DNA from: Rutstroemia sp. NJR-2017a BVV2
Lineage: Eukaryota; Ascomycota; Leotiomycetes; Helotiales; Rutstroemiaceae
NCBI GenBank assembly: GCA_002946415.1
Contig: NJPS01000006.1
Location: 248,001 to 312,000, forward strand
DNA: 64,000 nucleotides
Direction of reading: 5' to 3'
The position numbers were made by a program, and so were the translations under genes. Positions 45,538 to 57,528 of this stretch are shown one piece after another. Position 1 is the stretch's first letter. The number at the start of each line of letters is the position of its first letter. The notes below the pieces were generated by a model. The model worked only from the letters and a program-made list of their open reading frames with translations, ran no database searches and was not told where the DNA came from.

Positions 45538-46247
45538 TTAGAATGGTTTCGCGACCTTCCTGCTCTCGCTCAGTCCTGTCTCCGGGTCTTTGTATTCTTT
45601 CCAGCTAACTGGGTACATCGCATTACCGGCCTCGCTCGTAGCCATAATGACACCCAATTCATTCCTCGCAGTACTTAAGTAGTAATTCGATTGATCACCC
45701 AAAGAGATCTGTATGAAGCAGGACATAGTCAGTAATTGGCCTTTCATCCACAGAGCTCAACAAGAACAAAGAACAAAATACTCACCACCACCGCCCTAAC
45801 AATATCCCCAGGTCTGAAGCTCTCGAATATCTTAACCTTATCCTTCTCCGTAGCTCGAACATCCTGCACTCTAATCAAGCCCTGCCATTCTCCATCGAGC
45901 ACGGTCTCGCCCACGACTAATATTGCAACCGTAGCTTGTCGCGGTGTAATTCTCGTCACCCGGCACAACACGACACTATTGACCTCCGGTAGAATCTCCC
46001 CTTTTCCATCTGCTGCTGAAAGCGCTCGCTCAATTGACACTGTAGACAGCTGAGCCGGCGCCGCAGGAGTGATCTTTGTCGGACGTTTCTGCGGCCCGCT
46101 GGGTTTGGGCGGGTGTACGGTCTTGATAGGCCCAAGGATCGACGCGTAGAGATTCGAAGAGAAGATGTGCGTTCCGGGACCAGGAAGATATTCAGCTGTA
46201 GATCCAAGCAATTGGCCGGGAACAGCAACGAGTGGCGTTTGCGACAT
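45538..46247 (-). CDS. csl4: Exosome complex component Csl4
   Basis: Minus-strand exons are 46247-45786 and 45708-45538, with a 77-nt intron, giving 211 codons (210 aa). I took the ATG at 46247 (MSQTPLVAVPGQLLGSTAEY); the frame extends 15 codons upstream, but this start gives the family N-terminus. The protein has an N-terminal beta domain (VAVPGQLLGSTAEYLPGPGT), a linker, an S1 RNA-binding domain (VVLCRVTRITPRQATVAILV through GLIRVQDVR, FRPGDIVRAVVISLGDQSNY) and a C-terminal segment LSTARNELGVIMATSEAG. It lacks the cysteines of archaeal zinc-ribbon Csl4. It is one of the three cap subunits of the RNA exosome, which degrades or trims RNA 3' to 5' in nucleus and cytoplasm. It is divergent with the DHA kinase gene. 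Confidence 0.95.
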
Positions 46248-46656
46248 TGCTACGTCTTGCTTGTTGTGGAGGGAACAAGTGGAGAGGTTCACAAACGGAG
46301 ATGGTTTGGTGGTTTAGAGTTAGAAAAATGTTTTGGCGCCCCCACGAATTTGCCCCCACGCCTGTAGTTGTGCCCTGTGCATCCCTGCATTGACCCCGCA
46401 ATGCCGCTGCTGCCCCGCTTCCAAGCTTCAGAGCTTCGAATCTACTCGTACTCATGTTGTGTACCTAGCAGATGTGTGGTGCGATAAAAGGTAAACTATT
46501 TCTTCCGTCTTGGCTTGTGCTGCTTTCTCCTTTCATACTCTCTCGTATTTCCTCTATTTTGGCTACAAGAATAACAAGGTCTACCCAATTCTGCTTCGTA
46601 CCATTTACTTTGCACACAGTTCAAGTGATTGTCAATCCACGAAGCTATACTAGACA
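46248..46656. promoter_or_regulatory. Divergent promoter of csl4 and DHA kinase
   Basis: The 409 bp between start codons contain both promoters. The kinase side is C/T-rich. I see no defined element. Confidence 0.45.
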
Positions 46657-48477
46657 ATGGCCGCCAAACATTTCATCAACGACCCGACACATCTCGTCAA
46701 CACAGCCCTCCATGCTCTTACCTTAACAAACCCATCCATTGCTCTCGACGCAGAAAACAAGATCGTCTATCGAAGACCAGGCCATGCCTCTCAAGTATCG
46801 ATCATATCCGGCGGTGGGAGCGGCCACGAGCCGTCCTTCGGTGCTTTTGTTGGGGATGGATTACTCGCAGCTTCAGTCGCAGGAACTATCTTCGCATCTC
46901 CTTCTGCCGAACAGATCCGCCGCGCCGTCATGTCTCGTGTCGACACCTCGAAAGGGATTCTTGTCACGGTGATGAATTATACAGGCGATGTGTTGAACTT
47001 CGGCATGGCCGTTGAAAAGGCGAAGGCTGCGGGTATTAAAGTCGAGATGCTAGTAGTTGGAGACGATGTTGGTGTTGGCAGAGAGAAGGCAGGAAAAGTT
47101 GGCAGAAGAGGTATTGCCGGGACGGTGCTTGTTCACAAGATTACTGGAGCCTTGGCTGCAACTGGAGCAAGCTTGAAAGATGTCTACGAAGTAGGAAAGT
47201 TGACAGCGGAGAATACTGTCAGTGTTGGAGCATCATTGGATCATGTCCATGTACCGGGACGTGCACCGCCAGACCCAAACTCTTCTGAGGGTTTGAAATA
47301 TGAAGAGTTAGAGATTGGAATGGGGATTCATAACGAGCCTGGAAGTGGGAGAGCAAAGGTTGAGTTGCCGGAGCTAGTCAAAAGAATGCTGGGCCAGCTT
47401 TTAGATCAGAAAGACAAAGATCGAGCATTCCTGAACGTCAATTCAAATGAGGTCGTTTTGCTAATCAATAATCTTGGTGGTGTTAGTGTGTTGGAGTTGG
47501 GTGGAATTACAGCTGAGGTGGTGGGTCAGCTGGAAAAGACCTACAACATCAAGCCTGTCAGAATTCTAGCTGGTACTTATATGACTAGCTTGAATGGCTT
47601 GGGGTTCAGCATCTCACTTCTCAATGTCGTTAATACGAATATTGGCGGTCCAAGTATGTTACAATTACTAGATGCTCCTTCCGAAGCCTCCGGCTGGACT
47701 GCACCCATCAAGAAGGAAACATGGGAAGCCAAGAATACAGAAACCAGAAGCGGCTCTGCAAAGAGCGAAGAAGAAGTCGAACCTAGCGGACTCAAGTTGG
47801 ACGCAGATACAACAAAGACTGTTTTGACGGCTGGCCTCAAGCGATTGATCGCAGCGGAACCGGACGTTACTCGATACGACACGGTAGTAGGAGATGGTGA
47901 TTGCGGAATTGGTCTCAAGAGAGGTGCTGAAGGTAAGTGTCTCGTCAACCTTTAGGTATCCACACGCTAACTCATACTAGCTGTCCTGGCTTTGATCTCC
48001 AAAGAAAGCTTATCCGGAGACGTCGTCATAGACCTCAGTAAAATCGTCCAAGTTGTTGAAAACGCTATGGATGGCACATCAGGGGCTCTATATGCCATCT
48101 TCCTAAACTCGTTGTTGGCTGCGCTTCGAGAAAATGCTTCAGCTGGAGAAGCAACACCAGAAGTCTGGGCCAAGGCATTGAAATCGGCGTCCGAAGCTTT
48201 GTCACGCTACACACCTGCTAAGGTAGGAGATCGTACTTTGGTGGATGCTTTGTATCCATTCGTGGAGACATTGAACAAGACGGGAGATTTCAAGAAAGCA
48301 GCTGAAGCATCAAAGAAAGGAGCCAAGAGTACTATTGGAATGAAAGCCAGCTTAGGAAGAACAGTCTACATTGGAGGCACAGGATTTGAACAGGTGCCGG
48401 ATCCAGGAGCATGGGGTCTCAGTGAATTCCTTGAAGGTCTGGCTGGATTGGGAGATTCGGATTATGAGATGGTTTAG
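46657..48477 (+). CDS. dak1: Dihydroxyacetone kinase
   Basis: The exons are 46657-47932 and 47981-48477, with a 48-nt intron, giving 591 codons (590 aa), the usual size of single-chain ATP-dependent DHA kinases. The DhaK domain occupies ~1-340: VSIISGGGSGHEPSFGAFVG, NYTGDVLNFGMA, and His225 in EIGMGIHNEPG, which covalently binds the DHA carbonyl. The DhaL ATP-binding domain is ~385-590, with VVGDGDCGIGLKRGAEA for Mg-nucleotide, DGTSGALYAIFLNSL, and GRTVYIGGTGFEQVPDPGA. It phosphorylates dihydroxyacetone to DHAP, which detoxifies DHA and feeds glycerol or methylotrophic carbon into glycolysis through triosephosphate isomerase. It is cytosolic; some family members are peroxisomal, but there is no clear PTS1 (C-terminus DYEMV). 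Confidence 0.96.
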
Positions 48478-49091
48478 GTAATGTGGCTCCGTGAATGGGG
48501 GTTTAAGCTCGTCGTAACGATGAAATATATATCGAGCAATGATAATGTATTCTATGCACAAATCGAAATGTTAGCTCAGGCTCATGATTGAATGAACTAA
48601 ATTGTAAGAAGTGTATTGAAAGCAATCAGGAAAAAATTAGAGTGTTGTTTTTTTTGATCTTCAAGGTACGTGAATACCATTAAGGGTTAAAAAGCTATGA
48701 TTCGTTCATCACGTTGCTTGGGGTTTCATGAACAGACGAGAGAAAAGATGGATAACTAACCTGTAAGGAGAGCTTGATGTGTGATGCGTACAATCACAAT
48801 ATCAAGTCACCTGCATCTATCACAAACTCCAGAAGTAACCCGGATGAAGTCCCGGTGTGATTAACAATTTCCTATTCTGGGTAAATGTTCCCTATTTGGC
48901 ATGCACTTTTCCGTGCGTTGCGTCGAATTCAGAGCGAAAATTTCGGCATGACATATCCCGTCAACCTTTGACGCCCATTGCTTTCGCATTGATCTCTCCC
49001 CAGCCCAAACGCTACGATGTCTTGAGTGCATCGCCCTTAGCTTGTCTCTTCGATTGTCATCCAGCTCTCATAAACTGTAGCAGTTGACCGC
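48478..49091. other. Spacer between convergent DHA kinase and SmD2 genes
   Basis: It holds the 3' regions of both genes. An oligo-T run lies at about 48647-48654. No gene is seen. Confidence 0.6.
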
Positions 49092-49720
49092 TCAACTAAG
49101 GAGGACGAGAATGACGGAGTCTCCTCTCAAAAACCTACAGGTTTCGATCCATTAGCATTATCTCTCGAAAGACAGCCGAGCTCACAATATCAAGACCTAT
49201 ACGGGTCGATTGGACACCGACAAATCTCCACGTCGCCTTCTGCCAAGAATATTGAATATCCAAAGAAACAAATACTCACATCTTACTAATAAATCTATCC
49301 TTATTGACCGGTCTTCCCTGTCCACCACCACTCAACCTAGGCTTCTCTGTCCACATCTCTTTTACATTCTCGAGAACCATATTACAATGACGGTCGAAGG
49401 CCTTGACGCGCGCAAGCAATTTTCGATTGTTACGGCACGAGATGAGGACCTGTGTGTGGGAACGGACGGCTACCTGTAGCAGCGATAGCGGACCGGATGT
49501 GAATTCATGCTCCTCGATCTGAGCTACCTCAAACTCGCTGATTGAATGTTAGTATGCGTGGTAAGAGATGCGACCGCGGGAGGTAGGTATATAGAAGGTA
49601 GAAGACATACGTGAGCTCGTTGCGAGGCTTGGCGAGGAGTTCTCTAAGTTCATTGTCAGTATATGTGTCAGAGGATAAGAAGATTGGAAAGAGGTCTCAC
49701 TGTATTTTTGCGTCCGCCAT
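49092..49720 (-). CDS. smd2: Small nuclear ribonucleoprotein Sm D2
   Basis: Minus-strand exons are 49720-49701, 49643-49611, 49537-49280 and 49134-49092, totalling 118 codons (117 aa), exactly the usual SmD2 length. The joins give [20 protein letters not shown], the Sm1 motif region [40 protein letters not shown], and the Sm2 end [18 protein letters not shown]. The last 14 residues come from a 43-nt final exon, found by looking for the conserved FLRGD block after a 145-nt intron. SmD2 is part of the heptameric Sm ring on U1, U2, U4 and U5 snRNAs. An alternative acceptor inside the last intron would give a different, shorter tail (see findings). It is divergent with the hydrolase gene. Confidence 0.95.
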
Positions 49721-49962
49721 GATCGTGATGTTTTGATTTTCGAAGACTCAAACAATCACAAATAGGCACGTCGTTAAAGGTTTCCAGCACCAGAAAATCC
49801 TATGCGCGACCCGCGAGCTCCTTGTTGGGTTTAGCGTCAAACCTTAAATTTTGCCGGCGGCCATAACCGAACCTGCTCCGAGGCACGAGAAATTATTTGG
49901 GCTTTCTCCGCATTCTCTTTAAAATCCCTTATCTGTGATACCCCCGGTGGTTGTCGTTCTTG
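49721..49962. promoter_or_regulatory. Divergent promoter of smd2 and 3-hydroxyisobutyryl-CoA hydrolase
   Basis: Only 242 bp separate the two start codons, so both promoters share this space. No specific motif is identified. Confidence 0.5.
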
Positions 49963-51539
49963 ATGTTTACAAGATCATTGGGTTGCAGAGCTGGAGCGGG
50001 ATTCCGCTCTTATAGCTTAAGCATGCCGCTGAGAGCTAAGATTCTCAATCCTGCGATGGTGGGGAAGGCTCAGGTATGTTCGGGGATTTTACTAGGTCTA
50101 CTGTTTTTGCTACAGATGCTAATTAATGGGTGCAGATGAGTACAGCGTCGGGGGAACAGCAGGAAGTTATCAGGGAGTTGAAGTCTGACGAGAAGGAAGA
50201 TGTGTTGTTCAATACTTTATATGGTATCAGAACGATCGAACTTAACAGGCCGGCAAAATTACACTCTCTCAATGGATCGATGATTCGAAAAATCGTACCA
50301 AGGTTACAAGAATGGGCAAAGTCGGATATGGCGAATGTAATCATCATCAAAGGAGCAAGTCCAAGGGAAACAGAGGGAAAACGACCGCTACCAAAAGCTT
50401 TCTGTGCTGGTGGAGATGTGGCCGCTCTTGCGATCGATAACAAGGAAGGCCCGGAAGGTCAACAAAGATCGGCTGATTACTTTGCGCTCGAATACAAGCT
50501 GGATCACCTTATTGCAACATACACCAAGCCGTATATTGCCTTCCTGGATGGCGTTACAATGGGTGGTGGTGTAGGACTCAGCGTGCATGCTCCATTCCGG
50601 ATAGCTACGGAAAGAACAGTGTTTGCCATGCCAGAAACTACAATTGGTTTCTTTCCTGATGTTGGAGCATCTTTCTTTCTTCCGAGGATGGCGGGAGCGG
50701 TTGGAACTTATCTTGCTTTAACTAGTGAGAGATTAAAGGGCGTGAATGCATTCTATGCAGGTATCGCAACACATTACGTCCATTCAACCTCTCTACCTGG
50801 ACTAGAGAAGCGTTTAGCAGAGCTCCGATTTAAGGACTACGAGAGTTTGGCCGACAGGATGAAGTTGATAAATGCTACTATTGAGGAGTATTGCACTGGA
50901 TTGCCTCATGATGAGCCTATGCTAATCAGCGGCGAATTACGAAATGCAATTGACCGATGTTTCAGCAAAGACAGCGTAAACGACATAATCACCGCTTTGA
51001 AGGCTGAGCAAGGAGAAACGAAGGAATGGGCCGAGAAAACTCTTGCGACTCTGCACAAACGATCACCTACCAGTGTCCATGTGACACTGCATCAGATGCG
51101 TTTTGGCAGAACCTGGTCGATCGCCGAGACATTCCAGCGAGAACATCAGATGGCTGCTAAGTTTATGAAACATCCAGACTTCACGGAAGGGGTGGATGCA
51201 CTTCTTATCCGGAAAGATGGCGATCCCCAATGGCAGCCTAAGACTCTCGAAGACATCAAGCCCGGAGCAAGGATTGCCGAGCCCTTCTTCGCCGTTGAGG
51301 GCAAAGAAAGATTGCGATTATTGAATAACCGTGATTATCGTGAGTATCCATTCACGTTCGGTGCACCCAGAGAAGAGGAAGTTGAAAGAGTGGTGAGAGC
51401 TGGTGCAAAATCCGCTTTTCAGGTGGTCAATCACTTCTTGCAATTGACGGAAGGCAGGCAAGGTGTGAGGGAGGTCGTCGCAGAAATCCTTGATAGGAAA
51501 ACGGCAAAATCGGATAAGGGAATACTCGAATGGAGATAA
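49963..51539 (+). CDS. ehd3: 3-hydroxyisobutyryl-CoA hydrolase, mitochondrial
   Basis: The exons are 49963-50073 and 50136-51539, with a 62-nt intron, giving 505 codons (504 aa). The first exon encodes a basic, Ser/Arg-rich leader (MFTRSLGCRAGAGFRSYSLS) typical of a mitochondrial presequence, which supports the spliced start over the internal ATG at 50136. The crotonase fold follows: IELNRPAKLHSLNGSM, the oxyanion-hole block KAFCAGGDVAAL (~124), FLDGVTMGGGVGLSVHAPFR, and the catalytic-site block MPETTIGFFPDVGASFFL (~202) characteristic of this subfamily rather than of enoyl-CoA hydratases. The C-terminal part from ~380 is the extra domain seen in HIBCH. It hydrolyses 3-hydroxyisobutyryl-CoA in valine catabolism. 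In yeast the homologue Ehd3 also associates with the mitochondrial small ribosomal subunit. Confidence 0.94.
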
Positions 51540-52510
51540 TGTGCGAGTCCAGCAAGAGCTTTTTCATGAGAGTCATGTACCATGTTTTAAATGTATGTAT
51601 GATAGGGTATTTGTGCGGCCGGATGATTGTACAGCACCTCTTCGCCTCACACAAGATATGGCGATAGCGACGGATTAGCGGTCGCAATGAGAAAATAAGA
51701 AATATGATCGTCAAAAAGTTGTGCTGGGAAGAAATCATCATGTGATGGGAAAGGGGAATCGAGCTATGTAGCCTATCAGAGCGAAAGGGAGGTTTGAGTC
51801 ATTAATTAAGCGCGGTATCAATAGGATCCTGCCTTGCCGAAAGTATATAAGGATCGGAAGTACCCCGCAAGGACGAAAACAAAAAAGACAAGTTCATTGA
51901 ATTTTCGTGTGTCGTTTTGATGGTTGTTTGAGACGTCCTTCCCTCCTGATTACGTTTGGCGACTGGTTGTTCCACTGACGCAATTCGGGTCGTTTTTGTT
52001 GCCTCAACTCCAGAAATTGCTGCCTTGCAGCTTCACGCTAATGCAAGGTGTCTGTGCCTTGGACGCTTAATCGTTTTTGTATTAGCGCCATATTCAGTTA
52101 TTCGCGATACTGAATCTCGAAGCTCTATCATTCTTCCGTACGCCTGGATACTTCATACTTCTTTACTTCAACCACAACGTCGACGTTTTGCTATAGAAGC
52201 TTTTAGGATACTTACCACTCGACGGCTTCGATTTCCTTTGGTTTATAATTGTAGACTTTGTATTCTATGGTTAACACTAAATCCGCTACGCATTCACGAG
52301 CTCACGTTAGCGCCCAAATTCACTTTACGAAAGTTCTTCAACGCGTCGACTAATACACGGTCAAACGCGAGCCTCTAGCCACCAGAAATTCCTCACGTTC
52401 TCGCTCGGCTTCCACTCGATGACTTTATAATTACTTCTATAACCTCCTAAGACCTTCTCGACAACTCGATATCCCCATTGACCGGATATTGAAGTCAGAG
52501 AAAGGCTCCA
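51540..52510. other. Spacer and long leader upstream of the GATA regulator
   Basis: It holds the hydrolase 3' region followed by the promoter/leader of the gene at 52511. A 140-codon open frame at 51956-52378 starts without ATG and has no family feature, so I reject it. One ACGCGT lies at 52341-52346. Confidence 0.5.
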
Positions 52511-55500
52511 ATGTCTTCACCAGCAGGGGTACAAATGGCAGGCCCTCAATCCCAGAATCAACAACCTCAAGCTGCTCCAGCAATCAATAACAGCAATGTC
52601 AGCGAAGATGGCGTATCAATTAGGCCTATGAGACGTAGGTACATTGCTATGGAAGGAATTTCTGAAGACAATGCTTACTCTAGGAATTTTTACAGTCAAG
52701 GTACTTTACACTTTCGACGATGAATGCAAGACCAATTGTTTGGCACGATGGCCACATGTACTCCAAATCCAAACGGTCGCTATGGACGATACGAACTCGA
52801 TTGGTGTAATAGAATTGTACACATGTCTTCAAGCAGTTATTGAATGTAGCCCGGAACTTATGCCTCGACTTGGACGAGACTTTACTGTATATGCCTATGA
52901 CTTTTCGGAGTACGACAATCCACTAGTGGGACAAGGCATGCTTTCAAAAGCTTTGGCAACTCCACCACCAACCCCAAATCCTACAAATGGACAATCACAA
53001 AAACTTGTTACCGGACGAGTATGCAAAAATATATTAGGGATATTTGCAAATGGCGTGAAGGAAACTTTGGAGGTAAAACTTCGGCTCACTCCTGTGCAAA
53101 CGATAATTCCGAACGAGTACGCAAAGGCAGCTGGAAATGTAAGCCATGGTGTTTCTCCAAGCTTCGACCAGAATGAATGGAACGCCTTTATGCAATCACA
53201 TCAGACCGCACCGCAAGTGTCGAACCGAACAGCGACTCCTGTCCTGGCCCCGAATAACAAGAGGGATGGAACAAGCATGGAAGTTATGAACCAGCTTTTA
53301 AGTCCCAGCCTTCAGCCAGTCCAGCCGGTACAACAGGCACAACAAGTACAGCAAGTACAGCCGGCTCCACCAGTCCAGCCAATCCGTCCAGCGCAGCCCT
53401 CTATGAATTCCTATAACCAACAAATATTTGCGCCCGCGCCGACGGTTGGACCTTCAGCGCCCACGCAGCACGCAGAAAAGGAGCCTATACCACGCCCATC
53501 GTCCAGAACCATTGTAGCTAAGAAGCGACGAGGACGACCGCCTAAGAAGGCTGCCACTGTGGGAGGTCATACATCTGGCTATGAGGACGGAACTGATGGA
53601 GACGATGGCCCAATGCCGAAGAAGCGGGCAAAGATTATGCAAGCCGACTGGAACAGCAAATCATCATTCGGTACAGGATCCGATTCTTTGAGAGTAACAG
53701 CAAGCACTGCGGGATCTATACGCTCATTCCGCCCACTCTCAATGAGTGGCACTCAAGGTCCGGGTAATCACTTGAAGGAAATTCCACGGGCACCTACCCC
53801 AGTACCCATCTTACCTCAATTATCTGTCCAGAGACCCCAGTCACAAAGCGGACTAAGGCAAGATTCGATTCCTCAAATGAGTCCTCCGGAAGACCATCTG
53901 TCACCCTATCCTCAACTCGAACCCTCGCTCCCCCCGGAAGATCAACTTAGGCTCTCAATTGAGTCTGCAAATCCATCGCCCGAACGTATGATGAGTCCTG
54001 CCTTAACACCTCAGGATATTGCCTCATCACCACCTGTTTTAAGAACTGCAACACCGATGGGGTCTAGTCCACCATGCCCTTCTAGTCCATCCTTACCACC
54101 TATGCCTAGATTCGATTCGGGCTTTATGAGTGGCTCGATAGACGATCTTTTCGGTGAAGAAGATGAAACACTACGCCCAATCGACGAAGAAGACATTGAA
54201 GTAGCCAAGAAGTATACAAAAAGACGTCAGCGCAAACCACAGCCAGTTGCCCCAGCTCCTGGTGGACTTCACATAGAAGAAGAGACACCCGGTCCAATGG
54301 AATTACTACCTACTCGAATGCCAATATTCGAGCCACATAAACAGAAAATTTTACCCGCTCTTTCCGTGAAATCCCGACGCGGCAGTATCGTTTCTGAAGA
54401 TGGACAAACTCTTCCGCCATTACGACATGATACTCATGCGAGCTCTTCTCGGCCGCCACCAAATCAAACCGCTCCTATGACTCATCCACCTCCGAGTTTG
54501 CATCTCCCTACACCACCCACCAGTGAACATCCACGACCTCCCATGCAACCAATGCATGTTCCAACTGTGCCACAGCCTCGTGCAGCATCCAAGCCTATGA
54601 CCAGGACCGCATCTACGGGATGCCTACCTACCTCAAACGTCCCCGCCAGTGATCCGATTCCACCCCGAACTTTTAATCGATCACAAACCTGGTCCGAAAT
54701 GCCTCACCACATGAGTGAAGCACCAGACACTGTTACACAACTACGTCAAACTGACATTAAGAAAGCGGCGATTAGGCAGAAGCTGGAGGCTGCAATTGCA
54801 AATGGCAAAATGCCACCGTATTGCGAAAATTGCGGTGCTATAGAAACACCAACTTGGCGTAAGGCATGGTCACAAGAGCATCAGGGAGCTCCAGGCTATC
54901 ATGACTACTCAGAGGAACCCGGCAGAGTTACATCGATTACTATATTGGCAAGGGATACAGAGGGCACACCTACCTCATACCTTCTTATCAAGAAGGCGTT
55001 GGCGCCTGACGAAGATGTGAAACAATTTAAGGAGTTCAATCTCTGCAATCGTAAGTTCAAAGGCATACTTGAATAGTTATCCAATCATGCTAATCAGAAC
55101 AGCTTGTGGCATCTGGATGTCAAAATATAAATCCCAGCGTCCCGAGGAGAGATGGGCCAGAGGCAACCAGGACGGAGATTCCAAGAAGAAGCCTAGAAGT
55201 CGCCCCAGCAAGTCCAAGAAGACTGCAGGCGTGCCAACGTCGGAGGCAAACTTCCCTCAGTCTGAAGGACCTACCGGATTGGACCGACTCTCGCCCATAG
55301 ACCTTGATCCTGTCGAGCCAGTAGAGCAAACTGAATCGAAAGATGACACGTCCACACAGCCCGCTGAAAACCGTAGATCAACTAGCGTACGCCCTACTAA
55401 GCGTTTGAATGCGATGACTTCTGATGCTGCGTCGGCAGCGTTGAAAAGAGCCTTGCAATCGAGTCCAGCGAGATGGACGAAGAACAATTCTGCAGACGTA

Positions 55501-56280
55501 ACGGAAGAACGCGATACCACACGAAGACTTCTATTCCCTTCTCCAAGAAAGGATGGGTCATCCAAGGTCTTGGGAGAAGTAGCCACAAATGTTGTACAGG
55601 TCGTCGTCGACTTCCATAGCACGAAGGATGGAGCAGCGGAAGCGTTAGACAAAGAGAACAGCTTTCCTATTTTCTCCGCCGAGGATGACGCGGAGCTCAT
55701 GAGACTGTTTGAGGAAGAACTTGCCCGTCCGACAACACCGGATCAAAAAACTCCAGTTGCAAATCCTTTTAAGACGCCTACAAGAGCTACACCAAATCAT
55801 CGACCCATTACCAGGAGTGTGTCTAGATCTAACAGGTCTGTCAGATCTCCCAATCGACATCTTATGCCACCGAAAACTCCCAGTCGAACACCAGGTTCAG
55901 CATCTCGACGTCGATCTCCCCGTGGGAACGCTGTCTTTGAGTCACCTTTCACCGCTCAGCTTAATCAGTTAATGTCTGATGCCGGTGTCCGAATAGATTC
56001 TCCATCACGACACTTAGATTTTAGCAATCTACCCGATCTTCCAAATTTGGATGGCGGCTCTTATAACCTCCAACAATATGACGAAGATTTCTTCTCAACA
56101 GATGTACCAATGCCTAGCTCACCACCACGAATGTTCCATTCGTTCAACAACTCGGCAGGGGGTAATATTGACTGGGACAACTTCGGACTCGACACAAATT
56201 CCAAGGAGAACGAAAAGGAGAAGAGTGGTGATGTTAAGAAGGAACCTTCCGAAGAGGAAGGTATCAATGAAGCGGCGTGA
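52511..56280 (+). CDS. ams2: Ams2/SPT21-type regulator with GATA zinc finger
   Basis: The exons are 52511-52634, 52696-55050 and 55103-56280, totalling 1219 codons (1218 aa). Intron 1 joins MRLKVLYTFDDE, and intron 2 joins the second zinc-finger knuckle as LCNPCGIW, which fixes both boundaries. Domains: an N-terminal Ams2/Spt21 domain at ~40-165 (NCLARWPHVLQIQTVAMDD, RDFTVYAYDFSEYDNPLVGQ); a Gln/Pro-rich linker; an AT-hook KKRRGRPPKKA at ~316-326; a long Pro/Ser-rich disordered stretch; and a GATA-like finger with C751-x2-C754 and C825-x2-C828, where 70 residues separate the knuckles instead of the usual 17-20. The tail has many SP/TP sites and basic SPNR/TPSR-like motifs. Fission-yeast Ams2 drives S-phase histone transcription and CENP-A loading; yeast Spt21 acts on histone genes with Spt10. 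A similar nuclear role is likely. Confidence 0.88.
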
Positions 56281-56962
56281 TATTGAGTATCACGTCACGT
56301 ACGAATCTTTTTGTTATAGTACTTCCATGAATCATGACTGAAAACATAGCGTGGTGTTGTTGGGATTATGTTCTGTTATTGGGAATACATCAAATGGTTG
56401 GTGTATTGGGTGGTGGAATCATGCAGGATAAGCACATGAAAAATAGGAGTTGGGATTCGTACAGCGATTTGTATATCTGATCAATGTTTTTTATGATACT
56501 AGAAAGAGGAGGTGGATGGTATATTGCTATAGTATAGTACAGTTAGTTGCAATGTAAGAGTTACGACATTCATGGTATCCTTTGGGGAGGTTTGCATGCG
56601 ATTGTTGAAATGTGAAATGGCTTCATGATTTAATTAAGTATGAGTTTGAAAGTGGATAGATGATGTATCCGTATCGACGTCTACAGACCTTCTCTATGCT
56701 CTGCCCAGTGCTCCTTTATGTCTTTTCTTTCTCTTTCTTTTTGCTCTTGCGTACAAGTACATTACATAGCTATTTGCCTCCCTCTCTACCTAAAGGCAGC
56801 TTCTTCCAGCGCTTCTCTCGCTATCGACCTTCTAGGTGTGCGGTTTCATTTCGTTTCTTTTATTTCTTTATAACGTATATACTCGGCGTTCCTAACTTCA
56901 TAATATTTCTCCCCTCTCTCATCGACTTTTGATCTTCCGCTCGCTCGATGCAATCAGCCCTC
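56281..56962. other. Spacer between convergent GATA-regulator and rfa3 genes
   Basis: It holds the 3' regions of both genes. Pyrimidine-rich sequence occurs around 56720-56900. No other gene is seen. Confidence 0.6.
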
Positions 56963-57528
56963 CTAGTTGTCCCCATACCATATCTGGTTATACCGGTGCG
57001 TCGCGTCGACTAGTGCGTTCATTGATTTGAAATCTGGTAAGAGGATAACGGAATTAGCTTGCGTCGTATTTTTCCTGCTGCTCATGCTGTGCCTTCATGC
57101 TCTATTGCAGAAACCCTCCCCCGCAAAAGTATTGACGAGGGGCGAAATGATATGGACATACCGAAATTATTACCAAAATCCGTAGCGCGGAGTACTTTGA
57201 TCGAGAGGTCCTGGTTCACTTTCCCGACGATTTCGACCGCGTTGCCGACTTGGAGGTGTGCGTCCTGGGTGGGTTAGTGTATGCTTGCTTCTTCTCACAT
57301 GTGTTCTGTCCGATTTCTGGAGAGGGGCTGGTGTGAAGAGAGGAGGGAACGAAAAGTAAACAGAACAAAACTCACCCGTCCCAATAATATCCTCACTTCC
57401 CCGTCACAGTCGATCTTGGCCTCCTCGCCGCGCAGGAGAGTCACTTTTCCTACCATGCGGACGGTGCGGTTGGGGAATTGGTCGAGGTAGGAGGTGGTGA
57501 TGCGGGGGGTGGTGGGGGTTTCGGACAT
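56963..57528 (-). CDS. rfa3: Replication protein A subunit 3 (Rfa3)
   Basis: Minus-strand exons are 57528-57376, 57264-57162 and 57033-56963, totalling 109 codons (108 aa), the size expected of the smallest RPA subunit. It is a single OB fold: MSETPTTPRITTSYLDQFPN, RTVRMVGKVTLLRGEEAKID, then GDVxL-like DAHLQVGNAVEIVGKVNQD, LSIKVLRATDFGNNFD, and a C-terminal trimerisation helix FKSMNALVDATHRYNQIWY. The third exon is needed to supply that helix; without it the frame runs into unrelated sequence. RPA binds single-stranded DNA in replication, repair and recombination, and Rfa3 holds the trimer core together. Two MluI cell-cycle boxes lie about 200 bp upstream, suggesting G1/S-phase control. Confidence 0.94.

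Noticed and set aside
51956..52378. 140-codon open frame before the Ams2-like gene
   Set aside because: It has no ATG start and no family signal, and lies in the probable leader.
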